Shown: in pieces, positions 1 through 10,046 of the stretch
Numbering within the stretch: the stretch's first letter is position 1
Layout of the letters: every line of letters begins with the position of its first letter
NCBI GenBank assembly: GCA_016000195.1
Contig: JAECRO010000012.1
Span: 1-61,776 of the forward strand
DNA from: Burkholderiales bacterium
GTDB lineage: Bacteria; Pseudomonadota; Gammaproteobacteria; Burkholderiales; Burkholderiaceae_C
Length of the DNA: 61,776 bases
Direction: 5' to 3'
Made by a program: the position numbers and the translations under genes
The notes under the pieces: model-generated
The model's input: only the letters and a program-made list of their open reading frames with translations
Database searches by the model: none
Told to the model about the DNA's origin: nothing

Positions 1-1578
<1,578 letters not shown>

Positions 1579-1619
1579 GGCCCGCCGCAAAAGGATTGGC
1601 GCCGCCAGCGCTTCACTGA

Positions 1620-1638
1620 CCCGCTTCGGCGGGTTTTT
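1620..1638 (+). terminator. Rho-independent terminator after hppA
   Basis: A five-pair stem CCCGC/GCGGG with a TTCG tetraloop is followed by TTTTT. It lies 41 bases after the hppA stop codon. Confidence 0.85.
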
Positions 1639-1758
1639 CATGGCAAAGGCGCGTGACCGGCGGCTGACGACGCGCTGATGCGCTGCTTCACGCCTGACGC
1701 GGCGACTCACTACTTTCCGCTCGGGCCTGCCCCGACATTCCCTGGCGCAGCGCCGACA

Positions 1759-1808
1759 GGCTTTAGCGCAGCAAGCACGGGCACAAGCAGCTATTAAAAC
1801 AGTAGCAA
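1759..1808 (+). repeat. About 48-bp dispersed intergenic repeat, plus orientation
   Basis: This is one copy of a family seen at least eleven times in the window: a GC-rich arm around GCGCATGC..GGACGGGCGC, then AGC, then a short palindromic core of the form GCTATTAAAAATAGC. Here the core reads CTATTAAAACAGTAGC. The rest of 1639-1915 shows no credible gene. Confidence 0.7.
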
Positions 1809-1915
1809 GCCATTTGCCGCAGCAGCCCGGCATTTTCTGCCACCGCGGCCCAGCCGCGAAAAACCAGCCCTGTGTCGGGTTCCCTCGCCGGCATTCCAGC
1901 CCGCGCCACCCGTTC

Positions 1916-1931
1916 TGTCCGAAACAGCACA
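1916..1931. promoter_or_regulatory. NifA upstream activator sequence, nifV operon
   Basis: The bases match the NifA consensus exactly: TGT, ten bases, ACA. The site lies about 105 bases upstream of the -24 element of the sigma-54 promoter at 2035, a normal distance for loop-mediated activation. Confidence 0.8.
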
Positions 1932-2034
1932 TTTCCGACAGAAGCCTTTGCCCCTCGGGCCATGCTGCCGGTTTCAGACCCGACAAACCCGCCTTGCCAA
2001 CCGCCTTTTACGCCACTTCAGCCCTTAAAACACG

Positions 2035-2050
2035 TGGCATGCACCTTGCG
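2035..2050 (+). promoter_or_regulatory. Sigma-54 (-24/-12) promoter of the nifV operon
   Basis: TGGCAT, five bases, TTGCG. Placing the C of TTGC at -12 puts the transcription start near 2061, leaving a leader of about 15 bases before the preferred nifV start codon. Confidence 0.8.
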
Positions 2051-2075
2051 ATAAGGGTAGCAAAGGATGCCGCAC

Positions 2076-3236
2076 ATGCCGCTCAATCTCATCATCAACG
2101 ACACCACGCTACGCGACGGCGAACAGACCGCCGGGGTGGCTTTCACCGTCGATGAGAAATGCGCCATTGCCTGCGCGCTGGCCGCCGCTGGGGTGCCGGA
2201 AATGGAGATCGGCATTCCCGCCATGGGCGAGGAAGAAATCGACTGCATCAACACCATCGCCGCGCTGGAACTGCCCGCCAGCCTGATGGTCTGGGGCCGG
2301 CTGACCGATGCCGACCTGGCCCAAGCCCTGCGCTGCCAGGCCGACATCATCCACCTGTCGATTCCGGTGTCCGACATCCACCTGCGCCACAAGCTGCGCC
2401 AGTCGCGCGAATGGGTGCTGGAACAGGTCACACGGGTGATTGAAAAAGCCGTCGCCAGCGGCCGCAAGATTTCGCTGGGCGCCGAAGATGCGTCACGCGC
2501 CGATACCGGCTTTCTCTCGCAGGTCGCCCGGCGTGCTGAAAGCTGCGGCGCCAGCCGTATCCGCTTTGCCGACACGCTGGGCGTGCTCGACCCTTTCACC
2601 ACTTATGACGCCATCGCCCGGCTGCGCGAAGCGGTGGAGCTGGAAATCGAGATTCATGCCCACAACGACCTGGGACTGGCCACCGCCAACACCCTGGCCG
2701 CCTTGCACGCGGGCGCCACGCATGCCAACACCACCGTCAACGGCCTGGGCGAGCGCGCCGGCAATGCGGCGCTGGAAGAAGTCGTGATGGGCGTGCGCCA
2801 CCTGCACCATGCCGAAACCGGCGTCAGCACACAGGCGCTGATGTCGATCTCGCGCCTGGTGGCCAGAGCCTCGGGCCGCCAGGTGGCCTTCAACAAAAGC
2901 ATCGTCGGCGAAGCCGTGTTCACCCACGAGTCGGGCATCCACATTGACGGGCTGCTCAAGAACGCCTCGACCTACGAGAGTTTTGATCCATCCGAACTGG
3001 GGCGCCAGCGCCACACCGTGCTGGGCAAGCATTCGGGCTCGCAGGCGGTGCGACAGGCTTACGGCGCCATGGGCGTGGTGCTGGACGACGACGCGCTGAC
3101 CGGCCGCGTGCTGGCGCGCATCCGCGACCACGCCATGCGCGTCAAGCAGGAAGCCACGCCCGACGAGTTGCGCGGCTTCCTTCGCGAGTCGCATCTGCCG
3201 CTGCCGCCGCCGCCCACGGTTTGCGCGGCGGCATGA
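2076..3236 (+). CDS. nifV: Homocitrate synthase NifV
   Basis: NifV condenses acetyl-CoA with 2-oxoglutarate to give homocitrate, the organic ligand of FeMo-cofactor. The N terminus carries the DRE-TIM metallolyase motif [16 protein letters not shown], and [17 protein letters not shown] supplies the metal-binding histidines. Length (386 residues) fits the family. An ATG at 2067 is also in frame, but the sigma-54 start is predicted near 2061, so only CAAAGG at 2061-2066 would be transcribed as a ribosome site; that favours the ATG at 2076, nine bases downstream. It is the first gene of a NifA-controlled operon, directly followed by cysE and nifW. Confidence 0.96.
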   Translation: MPLNLIINDTTLRDGEQTAGVAFTVDEKCAIACALAAAGVPEMEIGIPAMGEEEIDCINTIAALELPASLMVWGRLTDADLAQALRCQADIIHLSIPVSDIHLRHKLRQSREWVLEQVTRVIEKAVASGRKISLGAEDASRADTGFLSQVARRAESCGASRIRFADTLGVLDPFTTYDAIARLREAVELEIEIHAHNDLGLATANTLAALHAGATHANTTVNGLGERAGNAALEEVVMGVRHLHHAETGVSTQALMSISRLVARASGRQVAFNKSIVGEAVFTHESGIHIDGLLKNASTYESFDPSELGRQRHTVLGKHSGSQAVRQAYGAMGVVLDDDALTGRVLARIRDHAMRVKQEATPDELRGFLRESHLPLPPPPTVCAAA

Positions 3237-3244
3237 GGTCCAGC

Positions 3245-4039
3245 ATGAAACCGGCCAAAAAACCCCTTCACGCCAAGTCCATCAAAGAGCTGGGCATGCC
3301 CCGGCGCTCGTGGTGGTCGCTGGTGCGCGAGGATGCGCGCTGCGTCTTTGAACGCGATCCGGCCGCGCGCAGCCTGATGGAAGTCTGGACCATCTATCCA
3401 GGCGTGCAGGCGATTGCGCTGCACCGCCTGGCGCACAGCCTGTGGCGGCGCGGCTGGCGCTACCTGCCGCGCTGCATATCGTTTGTGTCGCGCGGACTGA
3501 CGCAGGTGGACATTCACCCCGGTGCCAGTATCGGCATGCGGTTTTTCATCGACCACGGCGCGGGCGTCGTGATTGGCGAGACCGCCGAGATCGGCAACGA
3601 TGTGACGCTCTACCACGGCGTAACGCTGGGCGGCACCAGCTGGAGCGCCGGCAAGCGCCATCCGACGCTGGGCAACCAGGTCGTGGTCGGTGCGGGCGCC
3701 AAAATCCTGGGCCCCATCCTGGTCGGCAACCGGGCGCGTATCGCGGCCAACTCGGTGGTCATCGAGGAAGTGCCCGCCGGCGTGACCGTCGTCGGCATTC
3801 CGGGCCGCGTGGTGACGCCGCGCCGCAGCACCACCCACGGCTTTGACCTGGACCACCACCTGATTCCCGACCCGGTCGGCAAGGCCATTGCCTGCCTGCT
3901 GGACCGCGTGGCGCAGCTGGAGCGGCAAGCCCATGCCGACTTCCTGTCCACCTCCACCACCGCCTGCGGCGCCTGCAGCGACCACTGCGCCGAGCCCGGC
4001 TTTGACCCATCCCTCCTTCAACCATCCACCATGGAGTAA
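3245..4039 (+). CDS. cysE: Serine O-acetyltransferase, nif-linked paralogue
   Basis: This enzyme makes O-acetylserine from serine and acetyl-CoA, the first step of cysteine synthesis. The left-handed beta-helix of hexapeptide repeats is clear from about residue 90, with [25 protein letters not shown] and GKRHPTLG, and the N-terminal helical part has IYPGVQA. Starts at 3221 (TTG) and 3233 (ATG overlapping the nifV stop) are possible; ATG 3245 has GAGG six bases upstream. A cysE next to nifV also occurs in Azotobacter, where extra cysteine is thought to feed Fe-S cluster assembly. A second cysE lies at 59696-60475. The C terminus here holds a Cys/His-containing tail with Thr-rich sequence absent from the other copy. 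Confidence 0.93.
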   Translation: MKPAKKPLHAKSIKELGMPRRSWWSLVREDARCVFERDPAARSLMEVWTIYPGVQAIALHRLAHSLWRRGWRYLPRCISFVSRGLTQVDIHPGASIGMRFFIDHGAGVVIGETAEIGNDVTLYHGVTLGGTSWSAGKRHPTLGNQVVVGAGAKILGPILVGNRARIAANSVVIEEVPAGVTVVGIPGRVVTPRRSTTHGFDLDHHLIPDPVGKAIACLLDRVAQLERQAHADFLSTSTTACGACSDHCAEPGFDPSLLQPSTME

Positions 4040-4044
4040 GCCCA

Positions 4045-4383
4045 ATGGAAAACTTCCTTCAACAACTCAAGGCCTTGTCCTCGGCCGAGGATTTTCTGCA
4101 GTACTTTGGCGTGCCGTTCGACCAGGGGGTGGTCAACGTCAGCCGGCTGCACATTCTCAAGCGCTTCTTCCAGTACCTGCGCCAGGAAAAATCACTTCCC
4201 CAGACCGGCGAGCTGGAGATGTTCACGGCCTACCGGGGACTGCTGACCAAGGCCTATGGAGATTTCGTCACCTCCACGCCGGCGCAGGAAAAAGTATTCA
4301 AGGTGTTCCAGGACACCGAAGGCAAGCAGCACGTGACGCTCGACAGCCTCAGGGCGTCGATGCCGCAGCGCGCTGCCGCCTGA
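4045..4383 (+). CDS. nifW: Nitrogenase-stabilising/protective protein NifW
   Basis: NifW is a small cytoplasmic protein that associates with the MoFe protein and helps its maturation or protection from oxygen. The 112-residue sequence has the family features AEDFLQYFGVPFDQGVVNVSRLHILKRF in its N-terminal half and AYGDFVTSTPAQEKVFKVFQ in its C-terminal half. It starts five bases after the cysE stop and lies in the nifV-cysE-nifW-fixABCX operon. Confidence 0.95.
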   Translation: MENFLQQLKALSSAEDFLQYFGVPFDQGVVNVSRLHILKRFFQYLRQEKSLPQTGELEMFTAYRGLLTKAYGDFVTSTPAQEKVFKVFQDTEGKQHVTLDSLRASMPQRAAA

Positions 4384-4401
4384 CAACAAGGAGCTATTGA
4401 C

Positions 4402-5250
4402 ATGCACATCGTCGTCTGTATCAAGCAGGTTCCGGATTCGGCGCAGATTCGCGTTCACCCGGTCACCAACACCATCATGCGCCAGGGGGTGCCGGCCATC
4501 GTCAACCCCTACGACCTGTTCTCGCTCGAAGAGGCCTTGCGCCTGAAGGACAAGTTCGGCGGCAAAGTCACCATGCTGTGCATGGGGCCGCCGCAGGCCG
4601 AGGAAGCGCTGCGCAAATGCATCAGCTTTGGTGCCGACGATGCCGTACTGGTCACGGACCGCGCCTTTGCCGGCGCCGACACGCTGGCCACCTCTTATGC
4701 GCTGGCCGCCGGCGTGCGCCAGATTGCCAGGGAGCAGGCGGTGGACATCGTGTTCACCGGCAAGCAGACGATTGACGGCGACACCGCCCAGGTCGGCCCC
4801 GGCATTGCCAAGCGCATGGGCCTGCAGCTGCTGACTTATGTGTCGCGCATCGTCGAAGTCGATCTGGAAAAGCGCAGCATCACCGTCGAGCGGCGCGCCG
4901 AAGGCGGCGTGCAGGTGCTGAAAACCTCGCTGCCCTGCCTCATCACGATGCTGGAAAACACCAACGAGATGCGCTTTGCCAACCTGCCCGCCATGATTCA
5001 CGCCGCCGCCTACCCGGTGCGCAAGTGGAGCAAGGAAGAAGCCGGCATTGAGGATCTGAGCAAGATCGGCCTGAAAGGCTCGCCCACGGTGGTGAGCAAG
5101 GTCTTCGGCCCGACACCGCGCAGCGAAAAGGCCGAGATGCTGGACCTGGAAACCTCCAGCCTGCGCGACCTGTCGCTCAATTTGATACAGAAGATTTTCA
5201 CCCGCCATCCGACGCTTGAATCCGATTTGCTGATGAAGGAGATGACATGA
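4402..5250 (+). CDS. fixA: FixA, electron-transfer flavoprotein beta subunit
   Basis: FixA pairs with FixB in the FixABCX complex, which bifurcates electrons from NADH to quinone and to low-potential ferredoxin or flavodoxin for nitrogenase. The sequence begins MHIVVCIKQVPDSAQIRV, typical of ETF-beta, and contains FTGKQTIDGDTAQVGPGIA, the nucleotide-binding region. A ribosome site AAGGAG lies upstream at 4388-4393. The stop overlaps the start of fixB by four bases, implying coupled translation. Confidence 0.96.
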   Translation: MHIVVCIKQVPDSAQIRVHPVTNTIMRQGVPAIVNPYDLFSLEEALRLKDKFGGKVTMLCMGPPQAEEALRKCISFGADDAVLVTDRAFAGADTLATSYALAAGVRQIAREQAVDIVFTGKQTIDGDTAQVGPGIAKRMGLQLLTYVSRIVEVDLEKRSITVERRAEGGVQVLKTSLPCLITMLENTNEMRFANLPAMIHAAAYPVRKWSKEEAGIEDLSKIGLKGSPTVVSKVFGPTPRSEKAEMLDLETSSLRDLSLNLIQKIFTRHPTLESDLLMKEMT

Positions 5251-6371
5251 GCCAAGCCCCCAACTCAAGCGCGGCAGCCGCAGCGCCGGCCAAGCGTCCC
5301 GCCGGCCGAGGTGGCCGCAACCTGGAACTGTCCGAGGAACTCAAGGCCTACAAGGGCGTCTGGGTCTTCATCGAACACGACCGGGGCCATGTCCACAGCG
5401 TGTCATGGGAGCTGGTGGGCGAAGCGCGCAAGCTGGCCGACAAGCTGGGCTGCCCGGTCAGCGCCGTGCTGCTCGGCGGCTTTGACGAGCCGCTGGAAAA
5501 GTTTGCCGCCGAGGCCTTCACCTTTGGCGCCGACAAGGCCTACATCATGCAGGACCCGGTGCTCAAGGGCTACCGCAACGAGCCCTTCACCAAGGGCCTG
5601 ACCGACCTGGTGAACAAATACCAGCCCGAGATCATGCTGCTGGGCGCGACCTCGATGGGCCGCGACCTGGCCGGCTCGGTGGCCACCACGCTGCTGACAG
5701 GCCTGACCGCCGATTGCACCGAGCTCAACATCGACCCCGCCACGCGCGCCCTGGCCGCGACCCGGCCCACGTTTGGCGGCTCGCTGTACTGCACCATCAT
5801 GACCCTGGCCTACCGCCCGCAGATGGCCACCGTGCGCCCGCGCGTCATGCTGATGCCCAAGGCCGACGCCAGCCGCACCGGCGAGATCACCCATGACGCG
5901 CTGGGCATGGTGGAAACCCAGATCGTGACCAAGCTGCTGGACTTCATCGCCGACGCCAACAGCAACAAGATCAACCTGCCCTATGCCGACGTGATCGTCA
6001 GCGGCGGCAAGGGCCTGAAGAACCCCGAGAACTTCAAGCTGGTGTTCGAGCTGGCGCGCGTGCTGGGCGGCGAGGTCGGGGCGACCCGCCCCTGCGTGCA
6101 GGCCGGCTGGGTCGAGGCCGACCGGCAGGTCGGCCAGACCGGCAAGACGGTACGGCCCAAGCTCTACATTGCCGCCGGCATTTCCGGCGCCATCCAGCAC
6201 CGCGTGGGCTGCGAGGCTTCGGACGTGATCGTTGCCATCAACACCGATGTCAACGCGCCGATTTTTGAATTCGCGCATTACGGCATCGTCGGCAACGCCA
6301 TGCAGGTGCTGCCCGCGCTGACCCAGGCCTTCGCCGCCCATCTGGCGCTGCGCAGCCGCCAGGTGGCTTGA
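5247..6371 (+). CDS. fixB: FixB, electron-transfer flavoprotein alpha subunit
   Basis: FixB is the FAD-binding alpha partner of FixA. About 25 low-complexity Ala/Pro residues precede a normal ETF-alpha start (GVWVFIEHDRGHVHSVSWEL). The C-terminal FAD domain has VGATRPCVQAGW, GQTGKTVRPKLYIAAGISG, IQHRVG and VIVAINTD, the usual flavin-contact motifs. ATG overlaps the fixA stop (ATGA). It is 374 residues, normal for the family. Confidence 0.96.
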   Translation: MSQAPNSSAAAAAPAKRPAGRGGRNLELSEELKAYKGVWVFIEHDRGHVHSVSWELVGEARKLADKLGCPVSAVLLGGFDEPLEKFAAEAFTFGADKAYIMQDPVLKGYRNEPFTKGLTDLVNKYQPEIMLLGATSMGRDLAGSVATTLLTGLTADCTELNIDPATRALAATRPTFGGSLYCTIMTLAYRPQMATVRPRVMLMPKADASRTGEITHDALGMVETQIVTKLLDFIADANSNKINLPYADVIVSGGKGLKNPENFKLVFELARVLGGEVGATRPCVQAGWVEADRQVGQTGKTVRPKLYIAAGISGAIQHRVGCEASDVIVAINTDVNAPIFEFAHYGIVGNAMQVLPALTQAFAAHLALRSRQVA

Positions 6372-6391
6372 CCTGCTTACAGGAGAACGAG

Positions 6392-7702
6392 ATGAAAAAA
6401 CCATCCCAATTCGATGCCATCGTCGTCGGCGCCGGCCCTTCGGGCAACGCCTGCGCCTACACACTGGCCAAGGCCGGCCTAAAGGTGCTGCAGATCGAGC
6501 GCGGCGAATACCCCGGCAGCAAAAACGTGCAGGGCGCCATCCTGTATGCCAAGGCGCTGGAGGAAATCATTCCCGACTTTCGCGACGATGCGCCGCTGGA
6601 GCGCCACATCATCGAGCAGCGCATGTGGCTGCTCGATGAAACCTCTTTCGTCGGCACGCACATCCGCAGCGAGGAGTACAACAAGCCGCCCTACAACCGC
6701 TACACCATCATCCGTGCGCAGTTCGACAAGTGGTTCAGCTCCAAGGTGCGCGAAGCCGGCGCCCTGCTGATCTGCGAGACCACCGTCAACCACCTGATCA
6801 TGGACGGCGACCAGGTGGTCGGCGTGCAGTGCGACCGCCTGCAGGGCGATGTCTATGCCGACGTGGTGATCCTGGCCGACGGCGTCAATTCCACGCTGGC
6901 GCGCAAGGCGGGCTTTCATGGCGAGATCAAGGCCGGCAACGTCGCCCTGGCCGTCAAGGAAATCCTCTTCATGCCGGAAGAAACCATACGCCAGCGCTTC
7001 AACATCGGCGAGGAATCGGGCGTCGTGATCGAGATGGTCGGGCGCATCACCGACGGCATGATGGGCACCGGCTTTTTGTACACCAACAAGGAGTCGCTGA
7101 CCATCGGCGTGGGCTGCATGCTGGGCGACTTCAAGAACAACCCCAACCGCACCAGCCCCTACGTGCTGCTGGAGCAGATGAAGCGCCACCCCTCCATCGC
7201 CCCCCTGATCGAGGGCGGCGAGATGAAGGAATACTGCGCCCACCTGATTCCCGAAGGCGGCTTTCATGCCATTCCGCAAATTTACGGCAGCGGCTGGATG
7301 ATCGTGGGCGACTCGGGCGGCTTCGTCAATGCCGTGCATCGCGAAGGCTCCAACCTGGCCATGACCACGGGCCGCCTGGCTGCCGAGGCCGTCATTCAGG
7401 CCAAGGCTGGCGGCAAGGGCTACCGCGCCGAAACGCTCAAGTCCTACAAGACGGCGCTGGATGCCAGCTTCGTGATGAAGGATTTGTACAAGTACCGCGA
7501 CATGCCTGCCGTGCTGCACAAGAGCCCGCAGTTCTTCACCAGCTACCCGGACATGGTGGCGCAGGCGGCACGCACCATGATCACCGTGGACGGCGTGGAC
7601 AAAAAAACCAAGGAGCGCGAGATATTCGCGAGTTTTCGCAAGACCCGCAAGCTCACCGGCCTGGTGGGTGATGCGTACAAACTCTGGAAGGCCATCCGAT
7701 GA
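6392..7702 (+). CDS. fixC: FixC, FAD-dependent oxidoreductase of the FixABCX complex
   Basis: FixC is the ETF-quinone-oxidoreductase-like, membrane-associated flavoprotein that passes the high-potential electron to quinone. It starts with a dinucleotide-binding fold (FDAIVVGAGPSGNACAYTL) and contains GWMIVGDSGGFVNAVHREGSN, the second FAD contact. An in-frame TTG at 6368 would overlap fixB, but AGGAG at 6381-6385 just before ATG 6392 decides the start. The stop overlaps fixX by four bases. Confidence 0.96.
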   Translation: MKKPSQFDAIVVGAGPSGNACAYTLAKAGLKVLQIERGEYPGSKNVQGAILYAKALEEIIPDFRDDAPLERHIIEQRMWLLDETSFVGTHIRSEEYNKPPYNRYTIIRAQFDKWFSSKVREAGALLICETTVNHLIMDGDQVVGVQCDRLQGDVYADVVILADGVNSTLARKAGFHGEIKAGNVALAVKEILFMPEETIRQRFNIGEESGVVIEMVGRITDGMMGTGFLYTNKESLTIGVGCMLGDFKNNPNRTSPYVLLEQMKRHPSIAPLIEGGEMKEYCAHLIPEGGFHAIPQIYGSGWMIVGDSGGFVNAVHREGSNLAMTTGRLAAEAVIQAKAGGKGYRAETLKSYKTALDASFVMKDLYKYRDMPAVLHKSPQFFTSYPDMVAQAARTMITVDGVDKKTKEREIFASFRKTRKLTGLVGDAYKLWKAIR

Positions 7703-7998
7703 ACGCCATCACCGTCAATGTGGAAGAAAAACTCTTCCAGAACCGTTACCGCGTCGATGCGGGGCGGCCCCACATCAAGATCAAGGATGCGGATGTCTGC
7801 ACCAACGACTGCGGCGTGAAGAGTTGCACCTTTGTCTGCCCGGCGTCCTGCTACAAGGTCGAGGGCAACGGAAGCGTGACCTTGATCACCGATGGCTGCC
7901 TGGAGTGCGGCAGCTGCCGGATCATCTGCAACGAGCACATGAACGTCGAATGGGAATACCCGCGCGGCGGCCACGGCGTCCTGTTCAAGTTCGGTTAA
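7699..7998 (+). CDS. fixX: FixX, ferredoxin-like subunit of FixABCX
   Basis: FixX is the small Fe-S subunit that completes the bifurcating complex. At 99 residues it has the cysteine patterns CTNDCGVKSCTFVCPASC and CLECGSCRIIC, giving ligands for one or two cubane clusters. It starts inside the fixC stop (ATGA). The C-terminal WEYPRGGHGVLFKFG is characteristic of FixX rather than of free ferredoxins. Confidence 0.95.
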   Translation: MNAITVNVEEKLFQNRYRVDAGRPHIKIKDADVCTNDCGVKSCTFVCPASCYKVEGNGSVTLITDGCLECGSCRIICNEHMNVEWEYPRGGHGVLFKFG

Positions 7999-8019
7999 TC
8001 ACAAAATAGAAGCAGCATC

Positions 8020-8343
8020 ATGAGCAAACCCCTGCGCCACGTTTTCGTCTGCACGCAAAACCGCCCGCCCGCCCATCCCCGAGGCTCCTGCGCCAGCAAG
8101 GGCGCCGTCGCGGTGCTGCAGGCGTTCTGGGGCGAACTGCAAAAACGCCAGGCTTATGAAAAAGTCTCCATCACCAATTCGGGCTGCATCGGCCCCTGCG
8201 AGCTGGGCGCCAACGTGCTGGTTTATCCCGAGGGCGTGCTCTACCGGGGCGTGACGCTTGAAGATGTCAATGAAATCTTCGACAGCCACCTCGAAGGCGG
8301 AACACCGGTCGAGCGTTTGCTGGCGCCAAAGGCAGTCTGGTGA
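8020..8343 (+). CDS. Thioredoxin-fold [2Fe-2S] ferredoxin
   Basis: This 107-residue protein belongs to the thioredoxin-like 2Fe-2S ferredoxins, a family with members in nif regions such as that of Azotobacter. It has HVFVCTQNRPPAHPRGSCASKG near the N terminus and NSGCIGPCELGANVLVYPEGVLY, which carry the four cysteine ligands in the order expected for this fold. It follows fixX by 21 bases and overlaps the next gene, so it is probably cotranscribed. A role as an electron carrier around nitrogenase is inference. Confidence 0.9.
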   Translation: MSKPLRHVFVCTQNRPPAHPRGSCASKGAVAVLQAFWGELQKRQAYEKVSITNSGCIGPCELGANVLVYPEGVLYRGVTLEDVNEIFDSHLEGGTPVERLLAPKAVW

Positions 8344-8819
8344 ACCTGCTGACCGGGGTTGAGTCCACCGAGCTGTTCGGTGGCACGGTGTCGCCCGCCG
8401 TGCAGCACCTGATCGACGTGGCGCGCAACGCGCCACCCGCGCAGGTCGAAGCAGCGCTGTGGACGGCGGCGGCCACCGCACCGGACCAGTTGCCGGTGTA
8501 TTACCTGCTCTACAAGATGCACGCCGGGCGCGGCCAGCTCGACCTGGCGCTGTCGGCAGCCAGCAAGGGCCTGAGCGCAGCCGCCAAGGCAGCGCAATTG
8601 GCCGCTGACTGGCGGCTGGTGGCGCTTGGCGATACCGATTTTTCCGTGCCGGGGCCGGCGCGCTTCTGGCTCTTCACGCTCAAGGCACTGGCGTTCATCA
8701 ACCTGCGCAAGGATGATCGCGACACCGCTAGCGCGCTGCTCGCCAAGCTGCGCCTGCTGGACCCGGAAGACCACCTGGGCGCCAGCACCGTCGAGTCGCT
8801 GCTGCGCGAGTCCACCTGA
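8340..8819 (+). CDS. Conserved hypothetical protein, last gene of the nifV-fix operon
   Basis: Function unknown. The 159-residue product starts at GTG 8340, overlapping the ferredoxin stop (GTGA), which is strong evidence of coupled translation. It is mostly helical with repeated Ala/Leu heptads (LYKMHAGRGQLDLALSAASKGLSAAAKAAQ, then FTLKALAFINLRKDDRDTASALLAKL), an arrangement like two or three tetratricopeptide-type helical pairs. No cysteine cluster, signal peptide or membrane segment is visible. A scaffold or adaptor role for the preceding ferredoxin is possible but only inferred from coupling. Confidence 0.8.
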   Translation: MNLLTGVESTELFGGTVSPAVQHLIDVARNAPPAQVEAALWTAAATAPDQLPVYYLLYKMHAGRGQLDLALSAASKGLSAAAKAAQLAADWRLVALGDTDFSVPGPARFWLFTLKALAFINLRKDDRDTASALLAKLRLLDPEDHLGASTVESLLREST

Positions 8820-8822
8820 GTC

Positions 8823-8850
8823 CGTCATTCTCGCGCAGGCGGGAATGACG
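8823..8850. repeat. REP-like hairpin between convergent operons
   Basis: Two 12-base arms, CGTCATTC.CGC and GCGGGAATGACG, differ by one wobble position and flank GCAG. It sits between the convergent nifV-fix and nifE-nifQ operons, where it may act as a bidirectional transcript end, although no T-run follows. This hairpin sequence is widespread in Proteobacteria. Confidence 0.7.
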
Positions 8851-8889
8851 CAGGGAAAGCTGTTGCCGATGGAAGCCGGCGGCGGGATG

Positions 8890-9492
8890 TCAATGAAACG
8901 CGATCACCTGGCTGGCCTGGGCATCCTCCGGCCCAAAGCACACCGCGTGATCGGTGCAGACGCCGCAGGTCGGCGCCTTGCAGATCAGGATTTCCTCGCG
9001 TTCGCACAACTGCTTGTAGAAGAATTTCTTCCACTTCATGTTCTGCGTGTTCCTGGCGGCAAGGCTGGGAAACCAGTGGCCGATCAGCGCCGAGAGTTCG
9101 CTGCGCGACGGCAGGTCAAGGTCTTGCCACAAATGGTTGTCGCCCAGGCTGGCGCAAGCCAGTGCCCAGGCAATGGCGTCCGAGTTATCCTTGGGGCCGG
9201 CGGCTGGGTCCGCGTGTTCGCGGAGCAGGCTGACCACTTCCTCGATTTCGTCAGCGCGGGGCTCGGTGCGGTCGGCACCGGCCAGCGCATCCCAGTCAAG
9301 CCCGAGGGCGGCATCCGCGCCGGGGAACCAGCGCGCCAGCAACCGGCGCGTGGCGTTCGCGTCCAGGCCGGGCAGCGGCAGCAGGCGGCGGCCGTGGCGC
9401 TCGAACGCGGCGGACAGCACGCCGGCCAGCGCCATCGCCGCCGGGTTGCTCGCGTCCACCGCGCAGGACATCAAGACAGCATGGGTGCCCAT
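8890..9492 (-). CDS. nifQ: NifQ, molybdenum donor for FeMo-cofactor synthesis
   Basis: NifQ carries a Mo-Fe-S cluster and delivers molybdenum to the NifEN/NifH cofactor machinery. The 200-residue sequence ends with the diagnostic ligand pattern CKAPTCGVCTDHAVC, spacing C-x4-C-x2-C-x5-C at residues 171, 176, 179 and 185. The N-terminal half is helical, as usual. It is the last gene of the nifE-nifQ operon, 12 bases after fdxB, and converges with the nifV-fix operon. Confidence 0.95.
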   Translation of the reverse strand: MGTHAVLMSCAVDASNPAAMALAGVLSAAFERHGRRLLPLPGLDANATRRLLARWFPGADAALGLDWDALAGADRTEPRADEIEEVVSLLREHADPAAGPKDNSDAIAWALACASLGDNHLWQDLDLPSRSELSALIGHWFPSLAARNTQNMKWKKFFYKQLCEREEILICKAPTCGVCTDHAVCFGPEDAQASQVIAFH

Positions 9493-9504
9493 GGCTTGAG
9501 CCGC

Positions 9505-9819
9505 TCAGAGCTGCGCAGGCGCGTGGGTGTAGCACTTCTTCGGGCAGATCTTGGCACAGGCGGTGCAACCGATGCACAGTTCCTGGTGCGCAATCGTCAT
9601 GACTTTCTTGTCGTATTCGCCGTCGTCGTCATCCTCATCGTCTTCATCAACGCGAACGTATTCCCCGTCGGCGTTCAGGCCGACGAGTTCAAGCACGCCG
9701 CGCGGACAGACCTTGAAGCAGCGGCCGCAGCCGATGCACTTGTCTTCGTTCAGCGACTGGACAAAGGTCGGCGTCCAGGTGGCGCCGCTGGGCATGGTGA
9801 TGTTGAATGTGTTGCTCAT
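9505..9819 (-). CDS. fdxB: Nif-specific ferredoxin III, 2[4Fe-4S]
   Basis: A small ferredoxin with two cubane-cluster motifs, CIGCGRCFKVC and CIGCTACAKICPKKC, separated by an acidic linker of Asp/Glu residues. The order nifX, DUF269, DUF683, fdxB, nifQ is conserved in proteobacterial nif clusters. FdxB-type ferredoxins are nif-specific and are thought to donate electrons for cofactor assembly or nitrogenase. The start ATG at 9819 is preceded by a good ribosome site. Confidence 0.94.
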   Translation of the reverse strand: MSNTFNITMPSGATWTPTFVQSLNEDKCIGCGRCFKVCPRGVLELVGLNADGEYVRVDEDDEDDDDGEYDKKVMTIAHQELCIGCTACAKICPKKCYTHAPAQL

Positions 9820-9842
9820 GGCGTTTCCTGGCGGTTTTTTTT

Positions 9843-10043
9843 TCAGCCTGCTGCCGCAGCAGCCTCCTTGCGTGCCTCCATCAGCGCGGCATGGGCTTCA
9901 TGGCAGCGCTGGGAAACTTCGAGGATTTTTTCCCAGTTGGTGGGCAAGTCCTCGGACAGGTCGTGCAGGTCCATCTTGGCCTGCGTGGCGCGTGCATTGA
10001 GTTTTTTCAGGCGCGCCTTGAGTTCTTCGGCATCGGTGCTCAT
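9843..10043 (-). CDS. DUF683 (CCE_0567-type) small NifX-associated protein
   Basis: A 66-residue, highly charged, all-helical protein with the pattern of the DUF683 family: two helices, the second containing SQRCHEAHAALMEARKEA. Members are short antiparallel helical hairpins almost always found behind nifX and DUF269. It lies three bases downstream of the DUF269 gene. Its biochemical role is not established. Confidence 0.88.
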   Translation of the reverse strand: MSTDAEELKARLKKLNARATQAKMDLHDLSEDLPTNWEKILEVSQRCHEAHAALMEARKEAAAAAG

Positions 10044-10046
10044 GCG

